A stretch of DNA of 64,000 nt from Nocardia otitidiscaviarum NBRC 14405 (GCF_000308635.1 NZ_BAGD01000119.1:1-64000); one strand, 5' to 3'. Shown: positions 1 through 9,054, counted from the stretch's first letter. Numbers and translations are program-made. The notes: generated from the letters alone by a model not told the origin.

Positions 1-1179
1 GCGCGGCGGCAGCCCCGGCAGCCCGGATTCGTTGCCATTGGAGATGTGGTAGCCGTCGCCGGAGAGCAGCTGTTTCTGCCCGGGCGGCAACGGGATTCGC
101 CGGTACACGTCGGCCTGCGAGGCGACGAAGACATCGTGCCAGCCGCCGGTGATGAAGGTGGGCACGGTGATGGCTTCCGGGTCGGTCTCCCACGCCTGCC
201 GCATGGGGCTGCCGCTGTCCAGCAGTTGCCGGATCTTCGGGCTCAGTGCGTCGATATCGGGCTGGAGGAACACCTCTAGCAGTGCGTCCACGAAGGTGAA
301 CGGATCGGCCAGCCGGTCGGCGAGCCACTTCATATCGAAGCGCCCCTGCGCCAGCGCCGTCAGGTCGGGTACCAGCTTGCCGCCGTTCACCCCGGCCAGC
401 CACATCGGCATGAACGCGACGCCGACCGCGCCGCCGGGGGCCACGAGATCACGGAAAGGGTTGCGCGACGGCACCACCGGGAAGATGGCTTTCAGCGCGG
501 GCGGGTTCTCGGCCGCGGCCTGCAACTGATTGAGCCCGGAGTAGCTGACGCCGGTCATGCCGATATCCCCGGTGGACCACGGCTGTTTCGAGGCCCAGTC
601 GATGGTTTCGACGGTGTCCTGCTGTTCGCGCGGCCCGAGCAGATCCCAGATCCCCTGGGAGAAGCCGGTTCCGCGCACGTCCACGACGACCTGCGTGTAC
701 CCGGACCTGATCAGGTCGCGGTCCACGGTGAAGGTGCGGATCAGTCCGCCGCCGAGCGCCTTGGTGAGGTCGGTGAGTCCGGAGAAGGGTGTGCCCGTGA
801 GGTCGATGCCGCGCGCCAGTTCCACGATCAGATCGGAGAGCCCCGGAATGGAGAATGCCGAATCCGCGATCATCGAGCCGAGTTTCGTGTACGGCGTGAA
901 GTTCACGATGGTCGGCGTCGGCTCGGCGATGGGCTGCCCGGAGGCGTCAGCCGGATGGTAGACGTTGGCCTTCAGCACCGTGCCGTCGCTCATCGTGATG
1001 GGCACGTCCCATTCGATGTAGACGTTCGGATACGGATGTGGCCCGTCATTGGCGTGGGTCCAGGCCGCGCCCGCCGCGCCACCGTCCGGGCCAGTGGCGG
1101 CGGGTGCCGCCGCGGCGGTGGGCGACGCGAACGGAAGCAGTGCCAGGGCAGCCAGAAACGCTGTTGCGTACTTGAGCAC
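1..1179 (-). CDS. CocE/NonD family secreted hydrolase, C-terminus cut by window edge
   Basis: This is the first 393 codons of an exported serine hydrolase of the CocE/NonD (X-Pro dipeptidyl-peptidase S15) family; the rest lies left of the window. A GTG start at 1179 opens a signal peptide (MLKYATAFLAALALLPFASP, then an Ala-rich cleavage region). The mature part opens with a GPDGGAAGAAW segment shared with the next gene. The nucleophile elbow GVSYSG lies near 535-565, and the adjoining DTVETIDWASKQPW stretch is typical of the family. The family cleaves acyl esters or amides; the substrate here is unknown. The gene is a tandem paralogue of the next one. The start is chosen because the signal peptide follows it directly. 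Confidence 0.85.
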   Translation of the reverse strand, partial: MLKYATAFLAALALLPFASPTAAAAPAATGPDGGAAGAAWTHANDGPHPYPNVYIEWDVPITMSDGTVLKANVYHPADASGQPIAEPTPTIVNFTPYTKLGSMIADSAFSIPGLSDLIVELARGIDLTGTPFSGLTDLTKALGGGLIRTFTVDRDLIRSGYTQVVVDVRGTGFSQGIWDLLGPREQQDTVETIDWASKQPWSTGDIGMTGVSYSGLNQLQAAAENPPALKAIFPVVPSRNPFRDLVAPGGAVGVAFMPMWLAGVNGGKLVPDLTALAQGRFDMKWLADRLADPFTFVDALLEVFLQPDIDALSPKIRQLLDSGSPMRQAWETDPEAITVPTFITGGWHDVFVASQADVYRRIPLPPGQKQLLSGDGYHISNGNESGLPGLPPR

Positions 1180-1249
1180 GAACCGATGCTAAGCCAGACC
1201 GTCTGAGACGGATGAGGTTTTGGTTGCTTTCGTGAAACCGCACAAAGCA

Positions 1250-1283
1250 ATCCGGGTGCGCACCCCATTGTGCACACCCGGAT
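1250..1283 (-). terminator. Intrinsic terminator after the second CocE-type gene
   Basis: A 14-bp stem (1250-1263 with 1270-1283) has one mismatch and a 6-nt loop. On the minus strand it is followed by TGCTTTGTGCGG, a weak U-tract. It lies just beyond the stop codon at 1307, so it probably ends that transcript before the next CocE-type gene. Confidence 0.6.
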
Positions 1284-1306
1284 CTTTCACACCCGGTCGG
1301 CGCGAA

Positions 1307-3358
1307 TCACCAACCGGAGTTTCCGCGGACCGGAATATTGACGAAGCTCGGACGATTCGGGTCCAGCTGCACGTGCTGCGGCAGCAGGCCGGTGTCGATG
1401 AGCATCGGCAGAATCGGCAGGCCCTTCGGGAAGTTGGCCGCGAAGACGGAGACGCGCAGCCGGTGTCCGGGCTGGAGCACCGCCTCGGTGGCCGAGAGCG
1501 CGATATCGAGGGTGGTCACCTCGCCGGGCACCGCCAGTTCCCGCTTGCTGAGCGAGGTGTAGGCACGCGGATCGGTGTAGTCGCCATTGGCCGAACGGCT
1601 GCTGCGGGATTCGTCGACCTGCCGCAGCGAGGCCATGAGCTGGCCCGAGGTCAGCACCGTGGAGGTGCCGTCGGGGGCGACGTCGTTGACGGTGACCGTC
1701 CAGTAGCCGTCGACCGAATCCTGCACCGTGTTCAGATGCAGGGCGATCGGACCCGAGATGGTGGTGGCCTCGAGTACCGGCGCGCTGGTGAAGGTCAGCG
1801 CGTTGGTCTCCGCGATGCGGGAGTCCTTGGCGCAGCCGTCGATGATGGACAGGAAGCCCGCGGTGGCCTGTGCGGCGTCGTTGGAGCAGATGGTGGTCAA
1901 CCCCGGGGACACGGTCAGGCGTGCGGTGTCGCCATTGGGGCCGCCGGTGAGCGAACCGTCGTGGACACTGTTGGCGGTACCGCTGATCTGCGACGACAGG
2001 TACATGCGCCGATGTTCGGCCCGCTGCTCGGCGGGTGCGGACTCGCCGAAGCCGCCCTGGGTGATCCAGCCGCCGCCCTGCTGCTTGAGGGTCACCGGAC
2101 CGTAGGCGTCGATGCCGTTGTCGATGCCCTTGAGCCACTTGTCGAACCAGGCGCGCTGCAGCACGTCCAGACGCGGCGGCTGTCCCGGACGGGAGGTCTC
2201 CGCACCGGAGGTGATGTGGTAGGTGTTGCCCATCATCAACTGCTTCTGGCCCGGCGGCAGCGGAATCTCGTTGTAGATCTTGGATTCCGAGTAGGTGAAC
2301 AGGTCGTGCCAGCCGCCGTAGACGAAGGTCGGCACCTGGATGTCGCTCGGATTGCCCAGCCACGCACGGCGTTCCGGAGTGGTGTCGTCGAGCATGTTCA
2401 CCACGCGCGGGTCGAGATCCTCCATGCGCTGGCTGGTGTAGGCGGAGATCAGCACGTCCAGGTAGGTGAACGGGTCGTTGATCCGGTCCCGCAGCCACTG
2501 TTCGTCGAAGCGCCCGTTGGCGATCGAGGCCAGGTCCGGCACCCACTTGAGGCCGTTGATGGCCGACAGCCACAGCGGAATGAAGTTGAAGCCGAAGCCG
2601 CCGCCGGGGGCGAGCACATCGTCGACGAGGTCGCTGCCGGGCACGATGGGGAAGATCGCCTGGAGCGCGGGCGGCCGCTTCTCCGCGGCCTGCACCTGGT
2701 TGATGCCCGAGTAGGAGATGCCGTTCATGCCGATGCGGCCGTTGGACCACGGCTGCTTGGACGCCCAGTCGATGACCTCGACCGTGTCCTGCTGCTCGCG
2801 ATCGCGCAGCATATCCCATTCACCCTGGGAGAACCCGGTTCCGCGCACGTCCACGACGACCTGCGAGTAGCCGGACTTGATGAGCTGGCGGTCCACGGTG
2901 AAGTTGCGGATCTGACCGTTGCCCGCGGCATTGATCAGGTCGCCGAGTCCGGAGATCGGGGTGCCGGACAGATTGATCTGCCGGAAGAAGCCGAGCAGGG
3001 CGTCGGACAGGCCCGGAATGGACGCGGCGTGATCACCGAGGTTCGACACCAGCTTGGTGTAGGGCGTCAGGTTGACGACGGTCGGCGTCGGCTCGCCGAT
3101 GGGCCGCCCCGAGGCATCGGCCGGGCGGTAGACATTGCCCTTGAGGACGGTGCCGTCGCTCATCGTGATGGGCACGTCCCATTCGATGAAGACGTTCGGA
3201 TACTGCTGTCCCGCATCGTGTTGCGCGGTCCAGGCGGCTCCGGCGGCGCCGCCGTCCGGACCGGTGGGCGTGGGAGCCGCGGCGGCGGGGATCCCGGTAA
3301 GAGGAACCAGGACCGCGGTGGCGACCGCTGCCACCGTGGCCCGTAGCGCGTGCTTCAT
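1307..3358 (-). CDS. CocE/NonD family secreted hydrolase
   Basis: A 683-residue exported hydrolase of the CocE/NonD (peptidase S15-like) family. The ATG at 3358 follows a GAGAGG ribosome site and begins a clear signal peptide (MKHALRATVAAVATAVLVPL, cut after AAAA). An upstream ATG at 3415 would bury the signal peptide and is not used here. The catalytic domain carries the nucleophile elbow GISYSG. The C-terminal half has the jelly-roll pattern of the family (TSAPVLEATTISGPIALHL, then a LRQVDESRSS region). Its N-terminal mature part closely resembles the truncated neighbour at 1-1179, which indicates tandem duplication. Extracellular or cell-envelope esterase activity is likely; the substrate cannot be inferred. 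Confidence 0.88.
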   Translation of the reverse strand: MKHALRATVAAVATAVLVPLTGIPAAAAPTPTGPDGGAAGAAWTAQHDAGQQYPNVFIEWDVPITMSDGTVLKGNVYRPADASGRPIGEPTPTVVNLTPYTKLVSNLGDHAASIPGLSDALLGFFRQINLSGTPISGLGDLINAAGNGQIRNFTVDRQLIKSGYSQVVVDVRGTGFSQGEWDMLRDREQQDTVEVIDWASKQPWSNGRIGMNGISYSGINQVQAAEKRPPALQAIFPIVPGSDLVDDVLAPGGGFGFNFIPLWLSAINGLKWVPDLASIANGRFDEQWLRDRINDPFTYLDVLISAYTSQRMEDLDPRVVNMLDDTTPERRAWLGNPSDIQVPTFVYGGWHDLFTYSESKIYNEIPLPPGQKQLMMGNTYHITSGAETSRPGQPPRLDVLQRAWFDKWLKGIDNGIDAYGPVTLKQQGGGWITQGGFGESAPAEQRAEHRRMYLSSQISGTANSVHDGSLTGGPNGDTARLTVSPGLTTICSNDAAQATAGFLSIIDGCAKDSRIAETNALTFTSAPVLEATTISGPIALHLNTVQDSVDGYWTVTVNDVAPDGTSTVLTSGQLMASLRQVDESRSSRSANGDYTDPRAYTSLSKRELAVPGEVTTLDIALSATEAVLQPGHRLRVSVFAANFPKGLPILPMLIDTGLLPQHVQLDPNRPSFVNIPVRGNSGW

Positions 3359-3659
3359 TGAACGTGATCTACCTCTCGACGTGGGTCGAACGCGAGGCAG
3401 TTTATCTACCGACAAGTAAGTTGCAAACCCCGGTTACGGTTACTCGATAAAACGGGAATTTCTGCGGTTTATAGATTCCCGAGGTCGAGGCGCAAATACC
3501 TTACGCCGCCGTAGTGAGATTTACGCCACACGCCCTCACTTGCCCCTGACCTGCACCAATAGCGTTTCACAATACCTCGGGCAACGAAAAACGCGTTGCG
3601 ACCGAATAATTCGGTCACAACGCGTCGAAAATCCGGCAGCGATCGCCAGCCGAACCGTC
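3359..3659. promoter_or_regulatory. Intergenic region upstream of the CocE-type gene and downstream of gpmA
   Basis: These 301 bases hold no gene I can support. They contain the leader of the minus-strand CocE-type gene, a 7-bp inverted repeat (CGGGAAT at 3453-3459 with ATTCCCG at 3475-3481) that could be an operator, and the gpmA terminator at 3591-3625. The sequence is noticeably more AT-rich than the coding regions, as expected for a promoter. Confidence 0.4.
3591..3625 (-). terminator. Intrinsic terminator of gpmA
   Basis: A 16-bp stem (3591-3606 with 3610-3625) has a single mismatch and a TAA loop. On the minus strand it is followed directly by a T-run (TTTTCG). It lies 35 bases past the gpmA stop codon. 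This is the best-formed Rho-independent terminator in the window. Confidence 0.85.
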
Positions 3660-4397
3660 CTACTTCGCGCCCTGGTTCGCCACCGCGGCGGCACCGGCGG
3701 CCGCGGCCTCCGGATCCAGGTACACGGCCGGGCCGACCGGACGCAGATTCTCGTCCAGTTCGTACTTGAGCGGAATGCCGGTGGGAATGTTCAGCCCCGC
3801 GATGTCCTCGTCGGAGATGCCGTCCAGATGCTTCACCAGGGCACGCAGCGAATTGCCGTGCGCGGCGACCAGAACCGTCTTACCGGCGAGGAGGTCCTTC
3901 GAAATGGTGTCCTCCCAGTAGGGCACCATGCGCGCCACGACATCCTTCAGGCATTCGGTCAGCGGCACCTCGATGCCGTCGTAGCGCGGATCGCCGTCCT
4001 GGCTGTACTCGCTGCCCGGCTCGATGGGCGGCGGCGGGGTGTCGTAGCTGCGACGCCAGAGCATGAACTGCTCGTTGCCGTACTGCTCCTTGATCTCCGC
4101 CTTGTTCTTGCCCTGCAACGCACCGTAGTGGCGCTCGTTGAGCCGCCAGTCGCGGATGACCGGAATCCAGTGCCGGTCGCAGGCGTCCAGGGCGTTGTTG
4201 GCGGTGGAGATGGCGCGCCGCAGCAGCGAGGTGTAGACGACATCCGGCAGGATGCCCTGCTCGGCCAGCAGTTCACCGGCGCGCTTGCCCTCGGCCACAC
4301 CCTTGTCGGTCAAGCGCACGTCCACCCAGCCGGTGAACAGATTCAGGGCATTCCATTCGCTCTCGCCGTGGCGCAGCAGTACCAGGGTGTACGTCAT
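3660..4397 (-). CDS. gpmA: 2,3-bisphosphoglycerate-dependent phosphoglycerate mutase
   Basis: A 245-residue cytosolic glycolytic enzyme that interconverts 3- and 2-phosphoglycerate. The phosphohistidine motif LRHGESEWN is at residues 8-16, followed by NLFTGWVD, the active-site SLLRRAIST, RHYGALQGKNKAE, and the second catalytic histidine in AAHGNSLRALVKHL. Length is normal for the dPGM family apart from an Ala-rich tail. It is the gpm1 anchor of the locus shared with mycobacteria. A strong terminator follows, and 57 bases separate it from the ROK gene upstream. Confidence 0.97.
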   Translation of the reverse strand: MTYTLVLLRHGESEWNALNLFTGWVDVRLTDKGVAEGKRAGELLAEQGILPDVVYTSLLRRAISTANNALDACDRHWIPVIRDWRLNERHYGALQGKNKAEIKEQYGNEQFMLWRRSYDTPPPPIEPGSEYSQDGDPRYDGIEVPLTECLKDVVARMVPYWEDTISKDLLAGKTVLVAAHGNSLRALVKHLDGISDEDIAGLNIPTGIPLKYELDENLRPVGPAVYLDPEAAAAGAAAVANQGAK

Positions 4398-4454
4398 GGG
4401 GCCATCCTCCCACGTGCGGATTCGTTCGCAATCGAGACCCTGGGAGCTCCCCTG

Positions 4455-5372
4455 TCAGAACGACAGGCAGTTGCCCGGGGCGTCCTCGGCGGCGTCGTAG
4501 GCGAGTAGGCCCGCGCCCGCGAGAGTGGCCTGATCGGTGAGTTCCGAGGGCAGTACGTGCAGACCGCAGGTGAAGGTGAGGCGGGCGTGGGCGGCGACGG
4601 TGTCCCGCAGCGACCGCCAGAGGTGTTCACCGGATTGCGCGAAACCGCCGCCCACGACCACCAGGTCGGTGTCGAGCAGCGCGGCGGCGGAGGAGATGGC
4701 GATCCCCAGTGCGGTGCCCGCGCGACGCAGTGCGGCGATGGCGATCTCGTCGCCAGCCCGCGCGGCGGTGGACAGTTCGATGCCGGTGCTGCCGGTCCAG
4801 CCCTGGCGGCGCGCCCACCGCACCGAGGACGGCCCGCTGGCCACGGCCTCCACGCAGCCGAAACCGCCACAGGCACAGGGCTCGTCACTGCCCGGCACGA
4901 TGATGTGGCCGATGTGTCCGGCGTTTCCGGTGCGGCCGAACACGACTCGGCCATTGCTGATGACGCCGCCGCCGATCCCGGAGGAGACGGTCAGCGCCAG
5001 CACGTTCGGAATGCCGCGCGCCGCGCCGAAACGCTGTTCGGCCAGCACCAGGCAGACGCCGTCGATGGCGAAACGGATAATGGCGTCCGGGAACAGCTTC
5101 CGGACGGCCTGCTCGAGTTCGAACCCGTGCACCCATTCGGGGATATTGAGCGGGCCGGTGGTGCCGGTGCGCACGTCCACGGGTCCGGCCGCGCCGATGC
5201 CGACGGCGGTCACCTCGGCGTCCCCGGCCACGCTGGTCAGCAGTTCCCGGCAGGCTTCCCACACCTCGGCGCGCGGTACCGGAATCCGCCGCACATCCGT
5301 GACGACCCCATCCGAATCAACCGTTCCGGCAGCGAATTTCGTCGCCCCGATATCGAGCGCCAGCATCACCAT
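4455..5372 (-). CDS. ROK family sugar kinase-like protein
   Basis: A 305-residue ROK-family protein, probably a glucokinase or N-acyl-hexosamine kinase. The ATP-binding DIGATKF is at residues 7-13, the glycine-rich SSGIGGGVI near 130-139, and the ROK zinc motif CACGGFGCVE at 166-175 has GHIGH just before it. There is no N-terminal helix-turn-helix, so it is not the regulator type. The loop that normally reads E/N-N-D-A-N is A-I-D-G-V here: the catalytic Asp (D104) is kept but both flanking Asn residues are lost, so substrate choice or activity may differ. It sits between gpmA and the YbjN gene on the same strand. Confidence 0.8.
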   Translation of the reverse strand: MVMLALDIGATKFAAGTVDSDGVVTDVRRIPVPRAEVWEACRELLTSVAGDAEVTAVGIGAAGPVDVRTGTTGPLNIPEWVHGFELEQAVRKLFPDAIIRFAIDGVCLVLAEQRFGAARGIPNVLALTVSSGIGGGVISNGRVVFGRTGNAGHIGHIIVPGSDEPCACGGFGCVEAVASGPSSVRWARRQGWTGSTGIELSTAARAGDEIAIAALRRAGTALGIAISSAAALLDTDLVVVGGGFAQSGEHLWRSLRDTVAAHARLTFTCGLHVLPSELTDQATLAGAGLLAYDAAEDAPGNCLSF

Positions 5373-5390
5373 GATCGGCGACCCTACGGT

Positions 5391-5924
5391 TCAGGACTGT
5401 TCGGTGTCGACGAGATGTTCGAAGGCGCGCAGGTTCTTCAGCGACTCCCCGCGCGAGACGCGCCATTTCCATTCCCGGCGAATGGATTCCGCGAAGCCCA
5501 GTTCGAGCAGCACATTGAAGTCGGCGTCGACGGCCTCGAGGATCTGCCCGAACCAGCGGTCGAGTTCGTCGGGGGTGACGGCATGTGTGGCCATCCGGCC
5601 GACCAGGTAGATATCGCCCAGATTGTCGAGGGTGTAGGCCACGCCGTAGAGGCGGCGGTTGCGCCGCAGCATGAATTTGTAGACGCCCTCGTGGTTTTCG
5701 TCCGGCTTACGGCAGACGAAGGTCTCCATCCGCACGCCGTGATTGCCGACGGTGACGATGACATTGGTCTTGAGCTTGCGTTCACCCGGCAGCACCGCGA
5801 CGAACATGTCCTCGCGCTCGCGCGAGTATTCGATCTCGCGATCGCGCAGCGTGTCGTCGATGAGCCGGGCCGTGGCGAGCGCGGTCTCGGTCATCTGCGC
5901 GGTCGGCAGGTTCGGGTCGCTCAT
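5391..5924 (-). CDS. YbjN domain-containing protein
   Basis: A 177-residue cytosolic YbjN-domain protein, related to bacterial chaperone-like sensory proteins (family knowledge). The fold is suggested by FVAVLPGERKLKTNVIVTVG, a central FMLRRNRRLYGVAYTLD strand pair and a DIYLVGRM segment. Its ATG overlaps the mshA stop codon by 4 bases (ATGA), so it is translationally coupled to mshA. The same neighbour follows mshA in M. tuberculosis (Rv0487, from memory). Its function in mycothiol metabolism, if any, is unknown. Confidence 0.85.
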   Translation of the reverse strand: MSDPNLPTAQMTETALATARLIDDTLRDREIEYSREREDMFVAVLPGERKLKTNVIVTVGNHGVRMETFVCRKPDENHEGVYKFMLRRNRRLYGVAYTLDNLGDIYLVGRMATHAVTPDELDRWFGQILEAVDADFNVLLELGFAESIRREWKWRVSRGESLKNLRAFEHLVDTEQS

Positions 5925-7273
5925 CGACGAACTGCTCCCATCCGGCGCCGCCACAGCGCCCGCGATCTGGCCTGATTGCTCTCCGTCGCCACCGTACTCC
6001 TGCGCGTACGGGTGTCGCGGAATCCGGCCAGGGCGGCGGAGTAACTGTTCAGCAGACCATCGGCGGTGTGCGCCCAGGAGAAGTTGGCGGCGTGTTCGAC
6101 CGCCGCCGTGCCCATCTCGCGCAGGCGGGCGGGGGTGTCGAACAGCGAGCGCAGCGCCGCCGCCCAGTCGTCGGTGCGGTGGCCGGGGACGAGCAGGCCG
6201 GAGACGCCGTCGCGTACGGCGGTGCCGAGGCCGCCCACCTCGGCCGCGAGTACCGGGGTGCCGCTGGCCTGCGCCTCGATGGCGACCAGGCCGAACGATT
6301 CGTTGTAGCTGGGGACGGCCACCAGGTCGGCGGCCCGGTACACCTGCACCAGCCGGTGCGGGGGCTGCGGCGGCAGGAAGGTGACGCGGTCGGCGATGCC
6401 CAGGTCGGCGGCCAGGTCCATGAGGGCGTCCGGGCGTTCCAGGCCGGTACCGGAGGGTCCGCCCACGATCAGGACGCGCAGCGGGGTTTCCGGATCGTCG
6501 GCGAGGACGCGGGCGGCGGCGCGCACCAGCACGTCGGGGGCCTTGAGGGGCTGGATACGGCCGACGAAGGCGACGATGCGCTCGTCGAGCGGCAGGCCGA
6601 GTTCGATGCGGGCGGCGGTGCGGTCGCCGGGGCGGTAGCGAGTGAGGTCCGCGCCCGGCAGCACCACGTCGATGCGCTCGGGTTCCGCACCGTAGAGCTG
6701 CACGAGTTCGCGGGCTTCCGCGCCGGTGTTGGCGACCAGGCGGTCGGCCTCGGCGACGATCTGCTTCTCGCCGATCTCCCGGGCGGCCGGTTCCGGGCAG
6801 TCGCCCTCGGCCAGGTGCAGGTTCTTCACGGCGGCAAGGGTGTGCGCGGTGTGCACCATGGGCACCCGCCAGCGGTCCCGCGTCAGCCAGCCGACCTGGC
6901 CGGACAGCCAGTAGTGCGAGTGGATGAGGTCGTAGTGCCCGGGCTGGTGCCGCGCCTCGGTCCGCAGCACCTCGGCCGCGAACGGGCACAGCTGTGTGGG
7001 CAGGTCGTGCTTGTCGAGCCCCTCGAACGGTCCGGCGACCACATGGCGCACCAGTACGCCCGGCGCGGCCTCGACCGCGGGCTCGTCGTTGGAGGAGGTG
7101 GCGCGGGTGAAGATCTCCACCTCGGTGCCGCGTTTGGCCAGCTCGATGGCGGTTTGCAGGACGTAGACGTTCATGCCCCCGGCGTCACCGGTGCCGGGTT
7201 GGGCGAGTGGCGAGGTATGCACCGACAGGACGGCAACCCGATTCGGCCGTAGGTCGCTACGTTGACTCACCAC
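5921..7273 (-). CDS. mshA: D-inositol-3-phosphate glycosyltransferase (mycothiol synthesis)
   Basis: A 450-residue GT-B, family 4 glycosyltransferase that transfers GlcNAc from UDP-GlcNAc to 1L-myo-inositol-1-phosphate, the first step of mycothiol synthesis. The N-terminal SVHTSPLAQPGTGDAGGMNVYV is the MshA signature. Also visible are the acceptor-domain HSHYWLSGQVG and HTAHTLAAVKN, the donor-domain FVGRIQPLKAP, and PSYNESFGLVAIEAQASGTPV with the EX7E pattern. The C-terminal basic extension is longer than the fold needs. Transcription continues into the YbjN gene through a 4-base overlap. The start lies within a NRVAVLSVHTSP context typical of the family. Confidence 0.97.
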   Translation of the reverse strand: MVSQRSDLRPNRVAVLSVHTSPLAQPGTGDAGGMNVYVLQTAIELAKRGTEVEIFTRATSSNDEPAVEAAPGVLVRHVVAGPFEGLDKHDLPTQLCPFAAEVLRTEARHQPGHYDLIHSHYWLSGQVGWLTRDRWRVPMVHTAHTLAAVKNLHLAEGDCPEPAAREIGEKQIVAEADRLVANTGAEARELVQLYGAEPERIDVVLPGADLTRYRPGDRTAARIELGLPLDERIVAFVGRIQPLKAPDVLVRAAARVLADDPETPLRVLIVGGPSGTGLERPDALMDLAADLGIADRVTFLPPQPPHRLVQVYRAADLVAVPSYNESFGLVAIEAQASGTPVLAAEVGGLGTAVRDGVSGLLVPGHRTDDWAAALRSLFDTPARLREMGTAAVEHAANFSWAHTADGLLNSYSAALAGFRDTRTRRSTVATESNQARSRALWRRRMGAVRR

Positions 7274-7375
7274 TCACCCAGTGTGCACGCGCGGGAGGAG
7301 GGGTCGTACATGAGTTACCCCACCAAGTGACCGGGGTCACAAGGTAATTCGAGAAGGGTGGTTGACCGAAATCGG

Positions 7376-8200
7376 CTACGCGAGACCTTCGACGAACTCG
7401 GTGACCTCGGCGGCGAACCGCTCCGGATCCTCCACGAACAACCCGTGCTGCGCGTCGTCCCAGTAGGAGGTGCGCACGTGCGGGGCGGTCTCCGCGATAT
7501 AGCGGCCGCTCTCGATCGGCACCACCGGGTCGGCGGTGCCGTGCATGACGAAGACCGGGATGTCGAGGGTGCGCAGGGTGTCGGTGTTGTCGGTGGTGCG
7601 GTAGAACAGGGCCTTGCGGACCCGCGGCAGTGTCGCCAGGCTGCCGCCGAACAGACGCTGCGCGTCCTCGCCCTTGTCCCGGCCGGGTCCGGTGTTGGCA
7701 TTGCCGAAGGCGGCGAAGCCGCGCATGGCGCGCCCGGCGCTGTCCTCGAACACGTCCGGGATGGCCTTCTGCATGGCCGGGCCGGGTTCGGCTCCCGGGA
7801 CGCCGCGACCGATTCCGGCCAGTGACCCCGTGTAGATCAGGCCCGCGACCGCGCCGGTGCCGTAGGTGGCGACGTAGTCGGTCTGCACGATGCCGCCGTA
7901 GGACCAGCCGAGCAGCACCGCGTCCCGCTCGATGCCCTCGCCCGCCAGTACCGCGGCCACGTCGGCGGCCCAGTTCTTCGGGTTGTCGTAGCCGCTCTCC
8001 GGCGCGCCGGAGTACCCGTGCCCGCGCAGGTCCACGGCGATCACCCGGTACCGCTGCGCCAGCAGGTCACCGGCGCGCCCCCAGCAGCGCAGGTTTCCGG
8101 CCCATCCGTGCAGCAGCACCAGCGGCCGCGCGTCGTCCGGCCCCTCCGCCCGGTACACGATGGTCGTCCCGTCCGCGCTCACCACTTCACGAATCGCCAT
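7376..8200 (-). CDS. Alpha/beta hydrolase
   Basis: A 274-residue cytosolic alpha/beta-fold hydrolase. The oxyanion-hole HGWAGN is near residues 31-36, the nucleophile elbow GWSYGG near 97-102, the acid is in HGTADPVVPI and the catalytic His in DDAQHGLF. There is no signal peptide. The family includes haloalkane dehalogenases, esterases and lactonases; the HGWAGN and DLRGHGYSG pattern resembles non-haem peroxidase/esterase members. The substrate is not deducible. It diverges from the SDR gene by 75 bases and is not part of the syntenic backbone I recall. Confidence 0.85.
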   Translation of the reverse strand: MAIREVVSADGTTIVYRAEGPDDARPLVLLHGWAGNLRCWGRAGDLLAQRYRVIAVDLRGHGYSGAPESGYDNPKNWAADVAAVLAGEGIERDAVLLGWSYGGIVQTDYVATYGTGAVAGLIYTGSLAGIGRGVPGAEPGPAMQKAIPDVFEDSAGRAMRGFAAFGNANTGPGRDKGEDAQRLFGGSLATLPRVRKALFYRTTDNTDTLRTLDIPVFVMHGTADPVVPIESGRYIAETAPHVRTSYWDDAQHGLFVEDPERFAAEVTEFVEGLA

Positions 8201-8275
8201 ACCCGTCAGGCTAAACCTTTCCGAGTGGAGCTACCGACCGGAATGTTCCGGATGGGTGCGGCTTAAGCTCGCACT

Positions 8276-9013
8276 ATGAGCAGCACTCGCACCGCCGTCG
8301 TCACCGGAGCCAGCTCGGGCATCGGGGAGGCCACCGCCCGCGAACTCGCCAAACAGGGCTACCACGTGTACGTGGGCGCCCGCCGCGTCGATCGGCTGGA
8401 GAAACTGGCCGCGGAGATCGGCGGCACCGCCCTGCCCCTGGACGTCACCGACGAGGACTCGGTACGCGCCTTCACCGAGGCGGTCGACTCCGTGGATGTG
8501 CTGGTCAACAATGCCGGTGGGGCGAAGGGTTTGGCGACCGTCGCGGACGCGGATCTCGACGACTGGCGCTGGATGTGGGAAACGAATGTGCTGGGCACGC
8601 TGCGCATGACGAAGGCGCTGCTGCCGAAACTCATCGCCTCGGGTGACGGCCTGATCGTCACCATTACCTCGGTGGCGGCGTTCCAGGCTTACGACAATGG
8701 TTCCGGCTACACCTCGGCCAAGCACGCGCAGGCGGTATTGCACCGCACCTTGCGCGGCGAACTGCTCGGCCAGCCGGTCCGGCTCACCGAAATCGCGCCG
8801 GGCGCGGTGGAAACCGAATTCTCCCTGGTGCGCTTCGATGGTGACGAGGACCGGGCCGCCGGTGTCTATCGGGGCATCGATCCCCTTGTCGCCCAGGACA
8901 TCGCGGAAATCGTCGGCTTCGTGGCCTCGCGCCCGCCGCATGTGAATCTGGACCAGATCATCGTCAAGCCGCGGGATCAGGCCGAGGCGGGCCGTTTCGC
9001 GCGCCGTTCCTGA
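8276..9013 (+). CDS. SDR family NAD(P)-dependent oxidoreductase
   Basis: A 245-residue classical short-chain dehydrogenase/reductase. The cofactor loop TGASSGIG is at residues 10-17, ARR near 39 favours NADP(H), NNAGG is near 79, and the catalytic YTSAK follows ITSVAAF. The C-terminal half is the usual PG.VETEF region. The substrate is unknown. It is the counterpart of the SDR that lies beside mshA in M. tuberculosis (Rv0484c, from memory). There its neighbour on the other side is the L,D-transpeptidase; here about 12 kb of accessory genes intervene. A strong hairpin follows the stop. Confidence 0.9.
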   Translation: MSSTRTAVVTGASSGIGEATARELAKQGYHVYVGARRVDRLEKLAAEIGGTALPLDVTDEDSVRAFTEAVDSVDVLVNNAGGAKGLATVADADLDDWRWMWETNVLGTLRMTKALLPKLIASGDGLIVTITSVAAFQAYDNGSGYTSAKHAQAVLHRTLRGELLGQPVRLTEIAPGAVETEFSLVRFDGDEDRAAGVYRGIDPLVAQDIAEIVGFVASRPPHVNLDQIIVKPRDQAEAGRFARRS

Positions 9014-9054
9014 CACTCGACCGCCCGGAACACGAAAGGGCCCGAACGCGAAAG

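Noticed and set aside
1220..3346. A 708-codon open frame on the plus strand opposite the CocE-type gene
   Set aside because: Arg/Gly/His-rich low-complexity translation with no motifs. It mirrors the real minus-strand gene, which has a signal peptide and a catalytic motif; this is a high-GC shadow.
8276..9013. The SDR as the missing OleD reductase of the lipid cluster
   Set aside because: It is a 245-residue classical SDR on the conserved backbone beside mshA, whereas OleD is an extended SDR of about 330 residues; it is also separated from the cluster by several unrelated genes.
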